Positions 18,001 to 25,906 of a stretch of 64,000 nucleotides of DNA are shown here, piece by piece (the first letter of the stretch is position 1; every line of letters starts with the position of its first letter). The notes under the pieces are model-generated. The model made no database searches. It was not told the origin of the DNA and was given only the letters and a program-made list of their open reading frames with translations. The translations under genes and the position numbers were made by a program. This stretch comes from Thalassotalea_H sp040779345 (GTDB lineage Bacteria; Pseudomonadota; Gammaproteobacteria; Enterobacterales; Alteromonadaceae): assembly GCA_040779345.1 (NCBI GenBank), contig JBFONU010000005.1, positions 62,001-126,000 on the forward strand, given 5' to 3'.

Positions 18001-19352
18001 TATATGGCCCAAATTGCTTAAACAGTAGTAATGCCCAAAGCAATAAAAAACAACTCAATAGTTATCGCGCATCAAAATCTAGTAACGGGCCTAGTTATGT
18101 GAGTGACTTTGATAATGTTAATGGTGGTGAACTACTTTTCAGTCAAATGGGTTTGCATATCCCAAAAGACTTGTTTGATAAACTTACAGCCGCACAATTT
18201 GAATTTGTTGATTTTGAGGTTTTAATTCGAGGACACAACCTAACTATAAACGGTAATGTTGCTGAGGTTGCAGGACAAAGAGAAGGATTGCAATTGAACA
18301 GTGGGCAATTTACTTTTGATGATTTTACCTTTAATGAGCAAACGCAAAAATATAATTTATCACTAAATTCATTGTTCCCTGAACTTACAAACACTGACTT
18401 TGATAACAGTGTTTTGGCTATAGGATTAAAACTTGTGGTTAACTTGTCAGGTAAAAACCATAGCCTAACAGCTCTTAAAGCTTATACCACAGTAACAGAT
18501 GAATCAGTGATTATTGACGATACACTGGAGACGGCAGATATATCAGGATTACTTGAAAGTAACGGTAACCCTATTGCTGGTAAGTCGGTTCGATTAGAGC
18601 CTTTAGGTACTATAAAGCTTACTGATAACAACGGTAAGTTTACATTTTCATCAGTTCCAGAGGGTAATTATCAATTAGTTGTAGTTACTGAATTAGAATC
18701 AGTAAAGATTACTCTCGGTGACATTAGTAACAGTGATGTAAAAGTTACCGTTGATATTTTGAACACTACTAATGAAAATAGGGTTACAGGAAAACTTGAA
18801 GGTAACGATGGTCCATTAGCGCTTAAGCCGGTTAAATTAGAGCCTATTGGAGTAATAGAGTTCACTGATCGCTATGGTAAGTTTACGTTTTCATCTGTGC
18901 CTGAAGGGAGTTATCAGTTACATGTTATGAATTATGAATCCCAATCTTCATTTATAACATTAGATGACATTAGCAACAATAATGTAGAAGTTACTATTGA
19001 AGTTGAAAATTTTGAAAGTCCATTTAACCCTGAACTTCAGACTATTCTAAAGCTACAAAGGGAAAAGGGACCTAGTGCAATTTTTAGCATCGACTGTATT
19101 ACTCTAAACACACTCGCTGGCATAAGTTATTGCACTGATAGTCAAGAAATTTTATATAGCGTATACAGTACATATAGTGGCTCCGATCCGCTTGATTTCT
19201 CTCAAGAAACAAGAAACCTAAGAGAGATGCAATCAAATAGAGGGTATGCATCGATAATGAGTGTGGAATGCCGAAACTTGTTAGAGCAAGATGCTATTGA
19301 TTATTGTAATACTGAACAAGAATTGATTATTTGGTTAAGAGAAATCAATTAG
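15066..19352 (+). CDS. Large repeat-containing lipoprotein, 1428 residues
   Basis: I place the start at a TTG (15066), 7 bases after AAGGAAG, because it gives a clean lipoprotein signal: MKFVRFYISALIVLVLSAC, lipid Cys at 19, then a glycine run. Two divergent InlB-B-type repeats follow (about 36-110 and 112-180), each with 'SGCDGTLAG'/'TGCDGSLTG' and paired Cys. The middle (about 190-1150) is unrecognised and has a hydrophobic patch at about 735-780. Two carboxypeptidase-regulatory-like repeats (about 1156-1318) share 'GKFTFSSVPEG'. The tail has two related Cys-containing units of about 50 residues. It is probably surface-anchored at the outer membrane. Function unknown; no partner gene is evident. 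An in-frame extension to 14949 lacks a ribosome-binding site. Confidence 0.8.
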   Translation: MKFVRFYISALIVLVLSACGGGGGDTPKKGVEPQPTKTYFSVTTKATTGGSISPTSVEVEKGKTTSFNLTTNEGYIISEVSGCDGTLAGNIYTTGNISAACEVRATFQLKNYSVLAISGEGGDVSPAEQIIVHGQKATLSITANTGFKIDEVTGCDGSLTGSIYTTAVISDDCQVNATFSLLAIPDHFDDSKKVLLSDNSEYVFFSLLPLSESTEQMQFNAITHLQYLLAVSGVEFSQTEEKIRQYFNLFTSPYLALIPPIELHDINDVIFDLSIANMESFDTTLNRIYEEIVSNEWQHLRERVALQHKFDINNNEVVITKGESAEVSIELPFLSPLNENYTIVWSQGSWETVESSNQKMVVKLSEGINQPVHASIKNTALNANVYTIFGALESYSTEVVSPEFIEGAERYAVSHGLEINQADYEQSKDSWQPTVIHQNASDKLVTLELDGLNNSATFSYRYDPKLTPNPKELKFTLVIDGDEQLLTPSLIDLDNLTVTLFIPAVAESAKAISATTMMTNSSSTSSSKRLLHVEVVRGAPDGHDIASLLEGKREYLEKAITMLFTADNQKLTTQSALNRFVAPLYSDNDTERRLARAKLTKLLSTKTDGSYKAYQEFTAALNIAVAGQVLSDINWDVGSEKILGDWFSRCVYVALIDRSALCENKLYQAYKYAPKLMNEGISAFVGASSLSKAQQSHMAIFKGIISVAGASATGAVKLDTELLVGTSLAALAPDTINTLYSLGTSAYQFIQGAKSVSTIGVSLTVGYIGGKMVAFVEKGTKAKNVWAYTPLIYAMKANKGNLFNSVLIVPQQNRAGEANAWWPEDFTKDFLSSEPFSKLSRELKGPQKTFFGWKSQFGPVLDPGRRLESMFLHPNPLPEDWDAEYLIDGENRYLALKFMDAAFGNEQASAEIKAYGDVSLLFSVAPTLVQAQTVSINDITKMGNILYTGGLRRLEIKSQYVDDSVYVCSLFPTRYGTYIYGPNCLNSSNAQSNKKQLNSYRASKSSNGPSYVSDFDNVNGGELLFSQMGLHIPKDLFDKLTAAQFEFVDFEVLIRGHNLTINGNVAEVAGQREGLQLNSGQFTFDDFTFNEQTQKYNLSLNSLFPELTNTDFDNSVLAIGLKLVVNLSGKNHSLTALKAYTTVTDESVIIDDTLETADISGLLESNGNPIAGKSVRLEPLGTIKLTDNNGKFTFSSVPEGNYQLVVVTELESVKITLGDISNSDVKVTVDILNTTNENRVTGKLEGNDGPLALKPVKLEPIGVIEFTDRYGKFTFSSVPEGSYQLHVMNYESQSSFITLDDISNNNVEVTIEVENFESPFNPELQTILKLQREKGPSAIFSIDCITLNTLAGISYCTDSQEILYSVYSTYSGSDPLDFSQETRNLREMQSNRGYASIMSVECRNLLEQDAIDYCNTEQELIIWLREIN

Positions 19353-19814
19353 GTTTGTATTCTGCATAACCGAAGCTTTGATTTGGATATAAACGTAACA
19401 AACTCGATTAATTTTGCTTCACGTACTCACAAAAGTAGTTTATGGATTCGTTGTTATATTTAAAATGTCGTGTGTTAACAAACTGAATTAAATAAATGCA
19501 AAATAGCTAAACACTGCATGGCTATTGAACTGATGGATAGCTTAGTGGACAGTCGATAACAGTTTAGTTTTCTCTTTGTTCAATAGCGTAATATGTTGGC
19601 TTTAATATGAATTAAGTTTGATTCTTAAATTTATTAATATCTAGCCTGACGGCGAAACTATTTGCTATTGATATAAACCCAGTTTAATAACATGCTTTCG
19701 TTTATTGTACGTGAACCTGAAGTAGAAAAATTTGTTCCCTGTCTTGCCAACTAATCTTCAATATTCAAGTTTGTAAATTGTATTGAAGTATTCCAACTCT
19801 ATAGTTAAAAAACC
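19353..19814. other. Intergenic region between convergent genes, nothing recognised
   Basis: A 460-bp AT-rich stretch between the lipoprotein and the DUF885 gene. I find no convincing open frame, terminator hairpin or repeat here. Confidence 0.4.
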
Positions 19815-21089
19815 TCACAATTTTAAAGACAATAATGAAAGATTTGATAACGCCAGTATTTTTTGATGAGCTTCAGGTTTGCTTATTGTTTTCATCAGGA
19901 AATTAACTGCATTTTCGACCTGTGATTTTCCATACACATAGGTTATTACTTGTGCTGGCCAACGACGAATTCTAGCAATTTCTCTATTCATAATATCTTT
20001 TTGCTTTGGAATATGAGTTAGCCATAACTGTTGGGCCTGCTGATCTGTCCAACCTTGGTCGTGAATAGCAATGTCCAATAAAACACGAACAGCTCTAAGT
20101 GCTTGCCAATCAAGTGCGTATTCAAAGCTATCACTATCTTGATACAACCCTAACTCCTGTCCTAACGTTTCCACATAGGCGGCCCAACCTTCTAAAAAAA
20201 CAGTAGAAGTGGATATAGTTGACATATTTGGGCAAGCCGCGTTGTTTATCGCGTATTCACTTTGGTAATGATGCCCAGGTACCCCTTCATGTAGAAATAA
20301 CCAATCCATATGTTTTTCTGGGAAAGTATCCTGCTGTAAATGATAAATAAAAGATTGAGTCTCAGCATTATAAATGCCTGGGGCAGGAAAGCTCTTAGGT
20401 AAAGTAGATGCAATAATATTTACCGCATCAGCTTGGAAGTCTACTCCTAGCACCTCTTGAGTACGCTTATTGACAATACGCTCACGCGCTTTAAAAGCTT
20501 GAACTATTTTGGAATGATTTTTTTGGATAAAAGAGTGATTGTTTCGTGGTAATGCTGTGTTGATAAGTGTTGCACGTTTTAATTTTACATCAGCTAATTC
20601 TTGGTGAGCAATCGACGTTAACGTATCAAGATCTACTTCTGCCATTAGCCAGCTTTTAAGCCAATGACGATACCAAGCTTTGCCATTAGGTAAGTCAGTA
20701 AAGCTCCCCGTATACTCAGAAAATGTGTTGGCTAGCTTTGCACTTAATTGTTTTCGCTCTTTGGCTAAATTCGTTTGAAATGCAATTTCACCTAACAGTA
20801 ACCGTTGGCAAAAAGGCAGTGACATTTGCTTATTTTGATGAAGTTGAACGAATTTTTCTAGCTTGTTAATCGTGTCGGTATTATTAACACTAGCATTAAC
20901 TTCATCATGGTGTAGTTGTTGCCAAAAGCTATTAAAATCTAGCGTAACAGGTGCCAATGACAGTGTTTGATACTTTGCAATTACCTGTTTGATATCTTCT
21001 GAGGGGATAGATTCACTTTGAACGGCTGCAGCAAATAATGCACTGCTTACTATAAATATTACTATAAAATAGTTTAATGAAAGTTGCAT
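19815..21089 (-). CDS. DUF885-family protein, putative secreted metallopeptidase
   Basis: 424 residues with a signal peptide ending near 'FAAAVQS' (about 24). The DUF885 hallmark 'HEGVPGHHYQ' lies near residue 266, followed by 'FLEGWAAYVETLGQELG', which supplies the expected downstream Glu of a gluzincin-like metal site. Conserved tail motifs 'RIRRWPAQVITYVYG' are present. Most DUF885 proteins are about 550-620 residues; this one is shorter in the N-terminal half, though the frame is intact and the metal-binding region is complete. Family members are predicted periplasmic peptidases; the substrate is unknown. Confidence 0.85.
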   Translation of the reverse strand: MQLSLNYFIVIFIVSSALFAAAVQSESIPSEDIKQVIAKYQTLSLAPVTLDFNSFWQQLHHDEVNASVNNTDTINKLEKFVQLHQNKQMSLPFCQRLLLGEIAFQTNLAKERKQLSAKLANTFSEYTGSFTDLPNGKAWYRHWLKSWLMAEVDLDTLTSIAHQELADVKLKRATLINTALPRNNHSFIQKNHSKIVQAFKARERIVNKRTQEVLGVDFQADAVNIIASTLPKSFPAPGIYNAETQSFIYHLQQDTFPEKHMDWLFLHEGVPGHHYQSEYAINNAACPNMSTISTSTVFLEGWAAYVETLGQELGLYQDSDSFEYALDWQALRAVRVLLDIAIHDQGWTDQQAQQLWLTHIPKQKDIMNREIARIRRWPAQVITYVYGKSQVENAVNFLMKTISKPEAHQKILALSNLSLLSLKL

Positions 21090-21351
21090 AAGCTCATTCT
21101 CTCGATTTTTGAATCATATTGATACGCGAGTCAATTTAAAACATTCACCCCGATATTAATTGGTGTTTTATCTTGATTGAATACGATGATAGCTTAGCAG
21201 GTTATTGTGGTGTAAATCTCCATGAGTTTTATCAAATTATGGTTCATATTTTTTAGGGGAATGTAAATTTAAATGGAGTTTATCAAGTGGGTTGTGTGAT
21301 TAACTATGCTTTACACTATGAATTTATCTCTAACAAAAAGTATTACTTAAT

Positions 21352-22080
21352 ATGCGTATTTTGAAATTATTACTACCTGCCAGTTTATCTCTATGTGCAA
21401 ATTTTTCGACAATAGCCGCAACAAACGTCCAGTATTCTGGGGTAAATAATGTTCAGTTTTTTAATGAAAGTTATAGTAAGCCATTTGCTGGTAATGCCTT
21501 TCTAATTGAGGCAAATAAAAAACTTTATGCCGTGACGGTAAAGCATACCTTGTTTGAAGCCAAAACGCCTGAGATGAAAACCATTACTATTGCAAACCAT
21601 GTTAAAGAATGGCGCATTCACCCTAATAAAAAACCTGATCAATATTTAAAACTTGGGAAGCTATTGAACGAAAACATAAACGAAGCGATTGATATTAAAA
21701 TATTACAAAAAGATTGGCTTGTTTTTGAAGTCTTGGAAAATAAATCACAACTCAAGGTACTGAAATTAAGAAAAACACCCGTAAAAGCAGGAGAGCAACT
21801 TTCTGCTTTTGGCTGTACCTATGCGAATCAAAGTACTTGTGAGCAAGATAATTATCAAGGTAGTTTTATTGAATATGATAACAATAATTTAAGAATAGCA
21901 ATGGCAAACTTAGATCTTGGAAAGTTACGGGGGTTAAGTGGAAGTCCTGTCTTAGACGTCAACGAGCAAGTCGTCGGTATTGTGTCGAATGTATTGCCAT
22001 CTGCTACAGGTAAAGGATTTGATTTTGCCCCAGCAAGTTTGAATTATCTAGGGGAAGTGCTTACAGCGCTTAATAATTAA
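21352..22080 (+). CDS. Trypsin-like serine protease, periplasmic
   Basis: 242 residues with a signal peptide (cleavage near 'STIAA', 23). The chymotrypsin-fold triad can be proposed from sequence: His65 in 'YAVTVKHTLF', an Asp in the 'AIDIKI' or 'KDWLVFEV' region, and Ser196 in 'GLSGSPVLD', the local equivalent of GDSGGP. 'EQVVGIVSN' then matches the strand after the active Ser. Two Cys ('FGCTYANQSTCEQ') may form a disulfide. There is no PDZ domain, so it is not DegP-like. It is monocistronic and close to a DUF885 peptidase and a PDZ-hydrolase, but no shared pathway can be shown. Confidence 0.72.
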   Translation: MRILKLLLPASLSLCANFSTIAATNVQYSGVNNVQFFNESYSKPFAGNAFLIEANKKLYAVTVKHTLFEAKTPEMKTITIANHVKEWRIHPNKKPDQYLKLGKLLNENINEAIDIKILQKDWLVFEVLENKSQLKVLKLRKTPVKAGEQLSAFGCTYANQSTCEQDNYQGSFIEYDNNNLRIAMANLDLGKLRGLSGSPVLDVNEQVVGIVSNVLPSATGKGFDFAPASLNYLGEVLTALNN

Positions 22081-22553
22081 AGTTTTTTAGCACTTTTATC
22101 GAGCACTTTCTAAATGAAAAAAGTCAATAAATTAACCGTGAGCGGTGTTTTATGCTTTTTAGTTATTTTCTATTGGACTCGGCTTGGATAAAAACCCGTT
22201 AAACTAGCTAACGCTGGCCATCTCCTCTTCTAAGTACCAGATTACCTGAATAAAATGCTACGAAATAACTAGCTGAGTTTATCTTATGAAACGTTGTACC
22301 TTTATTAAATCTACTGTTACGGGCGCAAGATTTGGGTACAAGTTATCGCACGCTTCTGGCAAAGGGGACGAACACAAAGCTGAGCTAATACCAGCTTGAG
22401 AGTATTATTTACCAACTGTCTACATTTAAACACTATAGTGCGCGCCTTAATTGGATCTGTTCACTTGTTATTTTCTTATTTGGCAATTGCATTAGCAACA
22501 AAACCAGTGTTGTAAATGCAATTGCGATGAGTCATTTTATCATAAGCTTAGCT
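22081..22553. other. Intergenic region with two very short open frames
   Basis: A 470-bp stretch between the protease and the PDZ-hydrolase. It contains a 25-codon frame at 22114-22191 starting MKKVNKLTVSGVLCFLVIFY, which looks like a cut-off membrane-protein start, and a 37-codon frame at 22286-22399. Neither has a good ribosome-binding site. They may be gene remnants; I do not call them as genes. No terminator is evident. Confidence 0.3.
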
Positions 22554-23915
22554 CTACTTAGTCGCCTTTGGTGTTAAGTGCTGTTGCATCCAACGAAGTG
22601 CAACTTCAGGAATGTCTTCGTTGAAAGTGCCTAAATCATTAACTTCTCTTGATGTGGCTTTCAATAAGTCCGTTTTATTGTTGAATATCATCAAGCTGTG
22701 ATCGGTACGATCAAATATTTTGTACTCTGCCGTTAGTGTTGTGTTCTCGTTAACCAGCTGTGTAATTTGTTTGGCCCAATCTTCTTCAATTGCTTGTATG
22801 TCATAGGTACCGTGAAGCATTAGAGTATGTGATTTGCTTTGTTGCCATAACTGTTTGAAAGGTAATTGATTGACACTATGGAAAAAACTGTAGTGGCGAT
22901 CAAATACTTGTTCAGCATTTACGTTTATTAAATTTGAGTTAATCGCCTGCTTATTTGAATCGACAACTTGTTGCCAAGGTTTATTAGTCTTTAGCCAATC
23001 ATGCAAAAGTGGCGATAATAAAGCTGAATTTCTTGAGGCTTGTTCTTTACTTATCCCCCAATATTTTACGGATTGCTTAGTGTAAATATCTTGTAGATAA
23101 TCATGCCAGGATTTGAGAACGCCTCCATAGCCGATAACGCCTTTTGCCGAGCCTTGCTCTGCTATTAATGCAGCATGAAGAACCCCTAAAGAATGCCCGA
23201 AAACAAATAGATTGTCTGGGTTGACTCCTTTTTGTTGTTTAAAGTGAGCTATCCCCGCTTTAAATGCGTCATTCTCGACGAGAAAGTCATACTGATCGCA
23301 GCTCAATTGCCCTTTGCTTTCACCGACGCCCGGCTTTTCCATTTTAAATACTGAAAAACCAGCCTGCGCAAAACTGCCCAGTAATTGATTAATGCTAAGG
23401 TTAGGGTGCATGCCATAATCAATAGAGTCACAGGTATAGCCTTGTATAAAAAAGACCGCCGCACCATCTTTTCTCGGCTTATTAGGATCGTATGAAATGG
23501 TGCGAATACGTTCTTGTTGCCACTCAAAAGCACTATAATCGACTGTAAAACCATTGCCTTTTTCTTTGGGTTTACCGATTGCTTTAGCGGATAATTCAAG
23601 TGTTTGCTTATTCCTGATCACTTTAACCTTCAGCTGATCTCCAGTGTGAATATGTTTAAGCTGTTCAAGGAGGGTTGAAAAGTCTTTAGTCGGTTGTTGG
23701 TTAACACTGACCAGTGAATCACCAATCGCTAAACCTAGTGCTTGTCCAGTGCCTGCTGGATGTAATGCACGTATCACAACGTTGTTTTCATTTTCTGCTG
23801 ATACAGGAGCTAAACCTAAAAAGGCACTTTGTGGTAATAACTCATTTGCAATGGTTGGTGTGCAAATAACAATCAGTATTACACTCGATATTATTCCTTG
23901 TATTAGTGTTTTCAT
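22554..23915 (-). CDS. PDZ-domain alpha/beta hydrolase, secreted
   Basis: 453 residues with a signal peptide (about 1-23). A PDZ domain follows (about 40-110; 'VIRALHPAGTGQALGLAIGDSLVSVN'), then an alpha/beta hydrolase domain with 'AAVFFIQGY', the nucleophile Ser in 'VFGHSLGVLHAAL' (about 237), an acidic residue after 'LMLHGTYDIQ', and His in 'FDRTDHSLM'. PDZ fused to a serine hydrolase suggests a periplasmic esterase or peptidase acting on membrane-associated substrates, though this is inference. It is divergent from the AraC-type regulator gene 200 bp away, which could control it. Confidence 0.82.
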   Translation of the reverse strand: MKTLIQGIISSVILIVICTPTIANELLPQSAFLGLAPVSAENENNVVIRALHPAGTGQALGLAIGDSLVSVNQQPTKDFSTLLEQLKHIHTGDQLKVKVIRNKQTLELSAKAIGKPKEKGNGFTVDYSAFEWQQERIRTISYDPNKPRKDGAAVFFIQGYTCDSIDYGMHPNLSINQLLGSFAQAGFSVFKMEKPGVGESKGQLSCDQYDFLVENDAFKAGIAHFKQQKGVNPDNLFVFGHSLGVLHAALIAEQGSAKGVIGYGGVLKSWHDYLQDIYTKQSVKYWGISKEQASRNSALLSPLLHDWLKTNKPWQQVVDSNKQAINSNLINVNAEQVFDRHYSFFHSVNQLPFKQLWQQSKSHTLMLHGTYDIQAIEEDWAKQITQLVNENTTLTAEYKIFDRTDHSLMIFNNKTDLLKATSREVNDLGTFNEDIPEVALRWMQQHLTPKATK

Positions 23916-24114
23916 CTCTCAATCTCTAGGCTATAAAATACAGACAAGTATGCCGCTTTGCTATGTTTTCTTGTTAACTTCAATTAAAGCTTACCGAATA
24001 GTAAGTAAAATTGTGAATATTTTTGATAAACTGCCTTTACCTTTACAGTAAACATGATCTTTTGATGTATTTTTTTTTGGCATGTTACAACATTAAGAGC
24101 TCACAAGAGGAAGT

Positions 24115-25317
24115 ATGGCAATTAGTTTTTTAGGTGTTATGTATTTTGTTGGGTTTAGCCATGCGTTAATGTTGGCTATTTCTTTGTGGTTGCGAACGGA
24201 AGTAGGTAAGCCCGGACGAATTTTATCGATTGTAGTTGCTGTTTTGGCTTATAAGTTGTTTGAAGGAGGTATTCTACACACAGGCTTGTATCATTATATA
24301 CCCCACTTTTTGGATTTATTTCCTGCAATGGTGCTGGTGCTCGGGCCTGTTTTTTATGGCTATGTAAGAAGTGTCACTGGACAAGCCCCCTTTACCACTA
24401 AAGACTGGTTAATTCATTTAGCGCCTTGGTGCGCCGTTTGGCTGTTTTTAAATAGCCCAAGTGTATTTCGTTCTGCCGAGTTAAAAATTGCAATGTGGCA
24501 AAACATTCTTAATCGTGACAACGTTGGCTTGGGTATTTTTCCCACTGAAATTGTTCTTCGCATTCTAGCGATAAAAACCCACTTATCACTTTACTTATGG
24601 TTAAGTTGGAAAAGTTTAAATCAATTCAAATCTACATTACCTAATTTACGTGCAGACAATAGTATCGAAGTTGTTACTCAGCTTAAATTACTAACGGTGT
24701 CTTTTATTTTATTGGAATTGATTTGGGTTTCGCTCTTTATTGCCAATCAATATTTTGGTCTTGGTACTGTTAATCAAGTTAGTAATGTATGGTTATTATT
24801 TATCGGGATTATTGTACTTGCGATGGGGTTTACGGGTCTTCAAAAACCGAATCTTATTTTTACGCAAGAAGAGCGTTTATTTTCAATCCCTCAACCTGAG
24901 TTACCTAGTAATGATGATGAGGAGACAACCAATAAGGTTAAGTATATACATTCTGTATTACCAGAAACGGCAGCAGATGATATTGCTCAACGTATTGAAG
25001 AGCAATTACACACTCAACAACTTTACTTGAATGACAAATTAACTTTAACCGACCTTGCTAATTGTCTAGGCATTAAATCTCACATGCTTTCACAAGTAAT
25101 TAACCAGCGTATGAAAACAAATTTTTATCGGTTGATTAACAGCTACCGAGTACAGCATGCCGTTGGGTTACTTGAAGATAAAGCGATCAATTGGCCCATT
25201 GAACGTATCGCTTTTGAATCTGGCTTTAGCAATCGAGTGACGTTCAATAAAGCATTTAAAGAGCAAATGAATTGCACGGCATCAAATTATAAGAAGGAAA
25301 ACAAAAAAATTAGCTAA
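24115..25317 (+). CDS. Membrane-anchored AraC-family transcriptional regulator
   Basis: 400 residues. The first about 240 form six or seven hydrophobic helices ('LMLAISLWLRTEVG', 'YIPHFLDLFPAMVLVLGPVFYGYV'). The C-terminal about 110 are an AraC-type double helix-turn-helix: 'LTLTDLANCLGIKSHMLSQV' and 'PIERIAFESGFSNRVTFNKAF', ending 'ASNYKKENKK'. This 7TM-HTH18 architecture is common in Alteromonadales, and the membrane part is thought to sense a ligand. A good GAGGAAG site lies just before the ATG. It is divergent from the PDZ-hydrolase gene, a plausible target. Confidence 0.9.
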   Translation: MAISFLGVMYFVGFSHALMLAISLWLRTEVGKPGRILSIVVAVLAYKLFEGGILHTGLYHYIPHFLDLFPAMVLVLGPVFYGYVRSVTGQAPFTTKDWLIHLAPWCAVWLFLNSPSVFRSAELKIAMWQNILNRDNVGLGIFPTEIVLRILAIKTHLSLYLWLSWKSLNQFKSTLPNLRADNSIEVVTQLKLLTVSFILLELIWVSLFIANQYFGLGTVNQVSNVWLLFIGIIVLAMGFTGLQKPNLIFTQEERLFSIPQPELPSNDDEETTNKVKYIHSVLPETAADDIAQRIEEQLHTQQLYLNDKLTLTDLANCLGIKSHMLSQVINQRMKTNFYRLINSYRVQHAVGLLEDKAINWPIERIAFESGFSNRVTFNKAFKEQMNCTASNYKKENKKIS

Positions 25318-25449
25318 CCGAAAAGACAATCACTTTATCACGATACAAAATACTACTAACAGCTAATGTTAACTATTAATGCATCTATAACAAGGGCTAT
25401 TTATAGTATAAGAAAAAGCTGAAGAACTTGCTACTAAAGGAGGAGAGAA

Positions 25450-25526
25450 TGGGGTGGCTAATGGGACTTGAACCCACGACAACCGGAATCACAATCCGGG
25501 GCTCTACCAACTGAGCTATAGCCACC
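25450..25526 (-). tRNA. tRNA-His (GTG)
   Basis: The minus strand folds as a tRNA of 77 nt: acceptor stem GTGGCTA/TAGCCAC, D-arm GCTCAGTTGGTAGAGC, anticodon arm CCGGA-TTGTGAT-TCCGG with anticodon GTG, and T-arm GTGGG-TTCAAGT-CCCAT. The encoded 3' end is C plus CCA. The extra 5' G at 25526 opposite the discriminator C is the histidine-specific G-1. It stands alone, divergent from the efflux locus. Confidence 0.97.
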
Positions 25527-25770
25527 ACTGATATTACTTAGAACGCCTTGTGGTAAGGCGCGGAGAGTATATTGCATTTATGCGACGATTGACAAGAAAA
25601 ATTTTTGTTTTTGATTGTTATTATCTTTAGTTTTGTACAATGGGTTTGCTCGTTTAATTCATCCATTTTATAAAAAATCTGCTTTTTGCGCTCTAATTGC
25701 ATTCAATAGTGATGATTAGTTCATGTCAACACGTAACACGGCTCTCACTTACAGAAAACAGTATTCGTCT

Positions 25771-25815
25771 TTTTTCCCATTTCAGGGAATTATCCTCTCC
25801 CTTAAATGGGAAAAA
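25771..25815 (+). promoter_or_regulatory. Long inverted repeat, candidate sigma-54 enhancer site
   Basis: Arms TTTTTCCCATTT (25771-25782) and AAATGGGAAAAA (25804-25815) are perfectly complementary, and inner arms AGGGA/TCCCT (25784-25788, 25798-25802) extend the pairing with one mismatch. Its centre lies about 97 bp upstream of the inferred start of the sigma-54 promoter, the typical distance for an NtrC-type activator site. It could instead act as an RNA hairpin. The activator role is inferred from position only. Confidence 0.5.
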
Positions 25816-25862
25816 GGGTTTTTATTATTTAAAATAGTTATGATTATCATGTAGTTATGTTT

Positions 25863-25879
25863 TTGGCACGATGTTCGCT
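25863..25879 (+). promoter_or_regulatory. Sigma-54 (-24/-12) promoter of the efflux locus
   Basis: TTGGCACG-ATGT-TCGCT matches the sigma-54 consensus TTGGCACG-N4-TTGCT at all but one conserved position, with the GG and GC elements exactly one spacer apart. It lies directly upstream of the adaptor gene; transcription would start near 25890, about 17 bases before the first ATG. The same locus encodes a sigma-54-dependent response regulator, which supports the call. Confidence 0.75.
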
Positions 25880-25906
25880 ATTACTATGTCATATTCAGTT
25901 GTATAG

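Noticed and set aside
22114..22191. 25-codon membrane-like open frame after the protease gene
   Set aside because: No ribosome-binding site and no continuation in frame; more likely a chance frame or remnant.
25450..25526. tRNA-His as an integration site for a genomic island
   Set aside because: No integrase and no repeated tRNA 3' end were found on either side.
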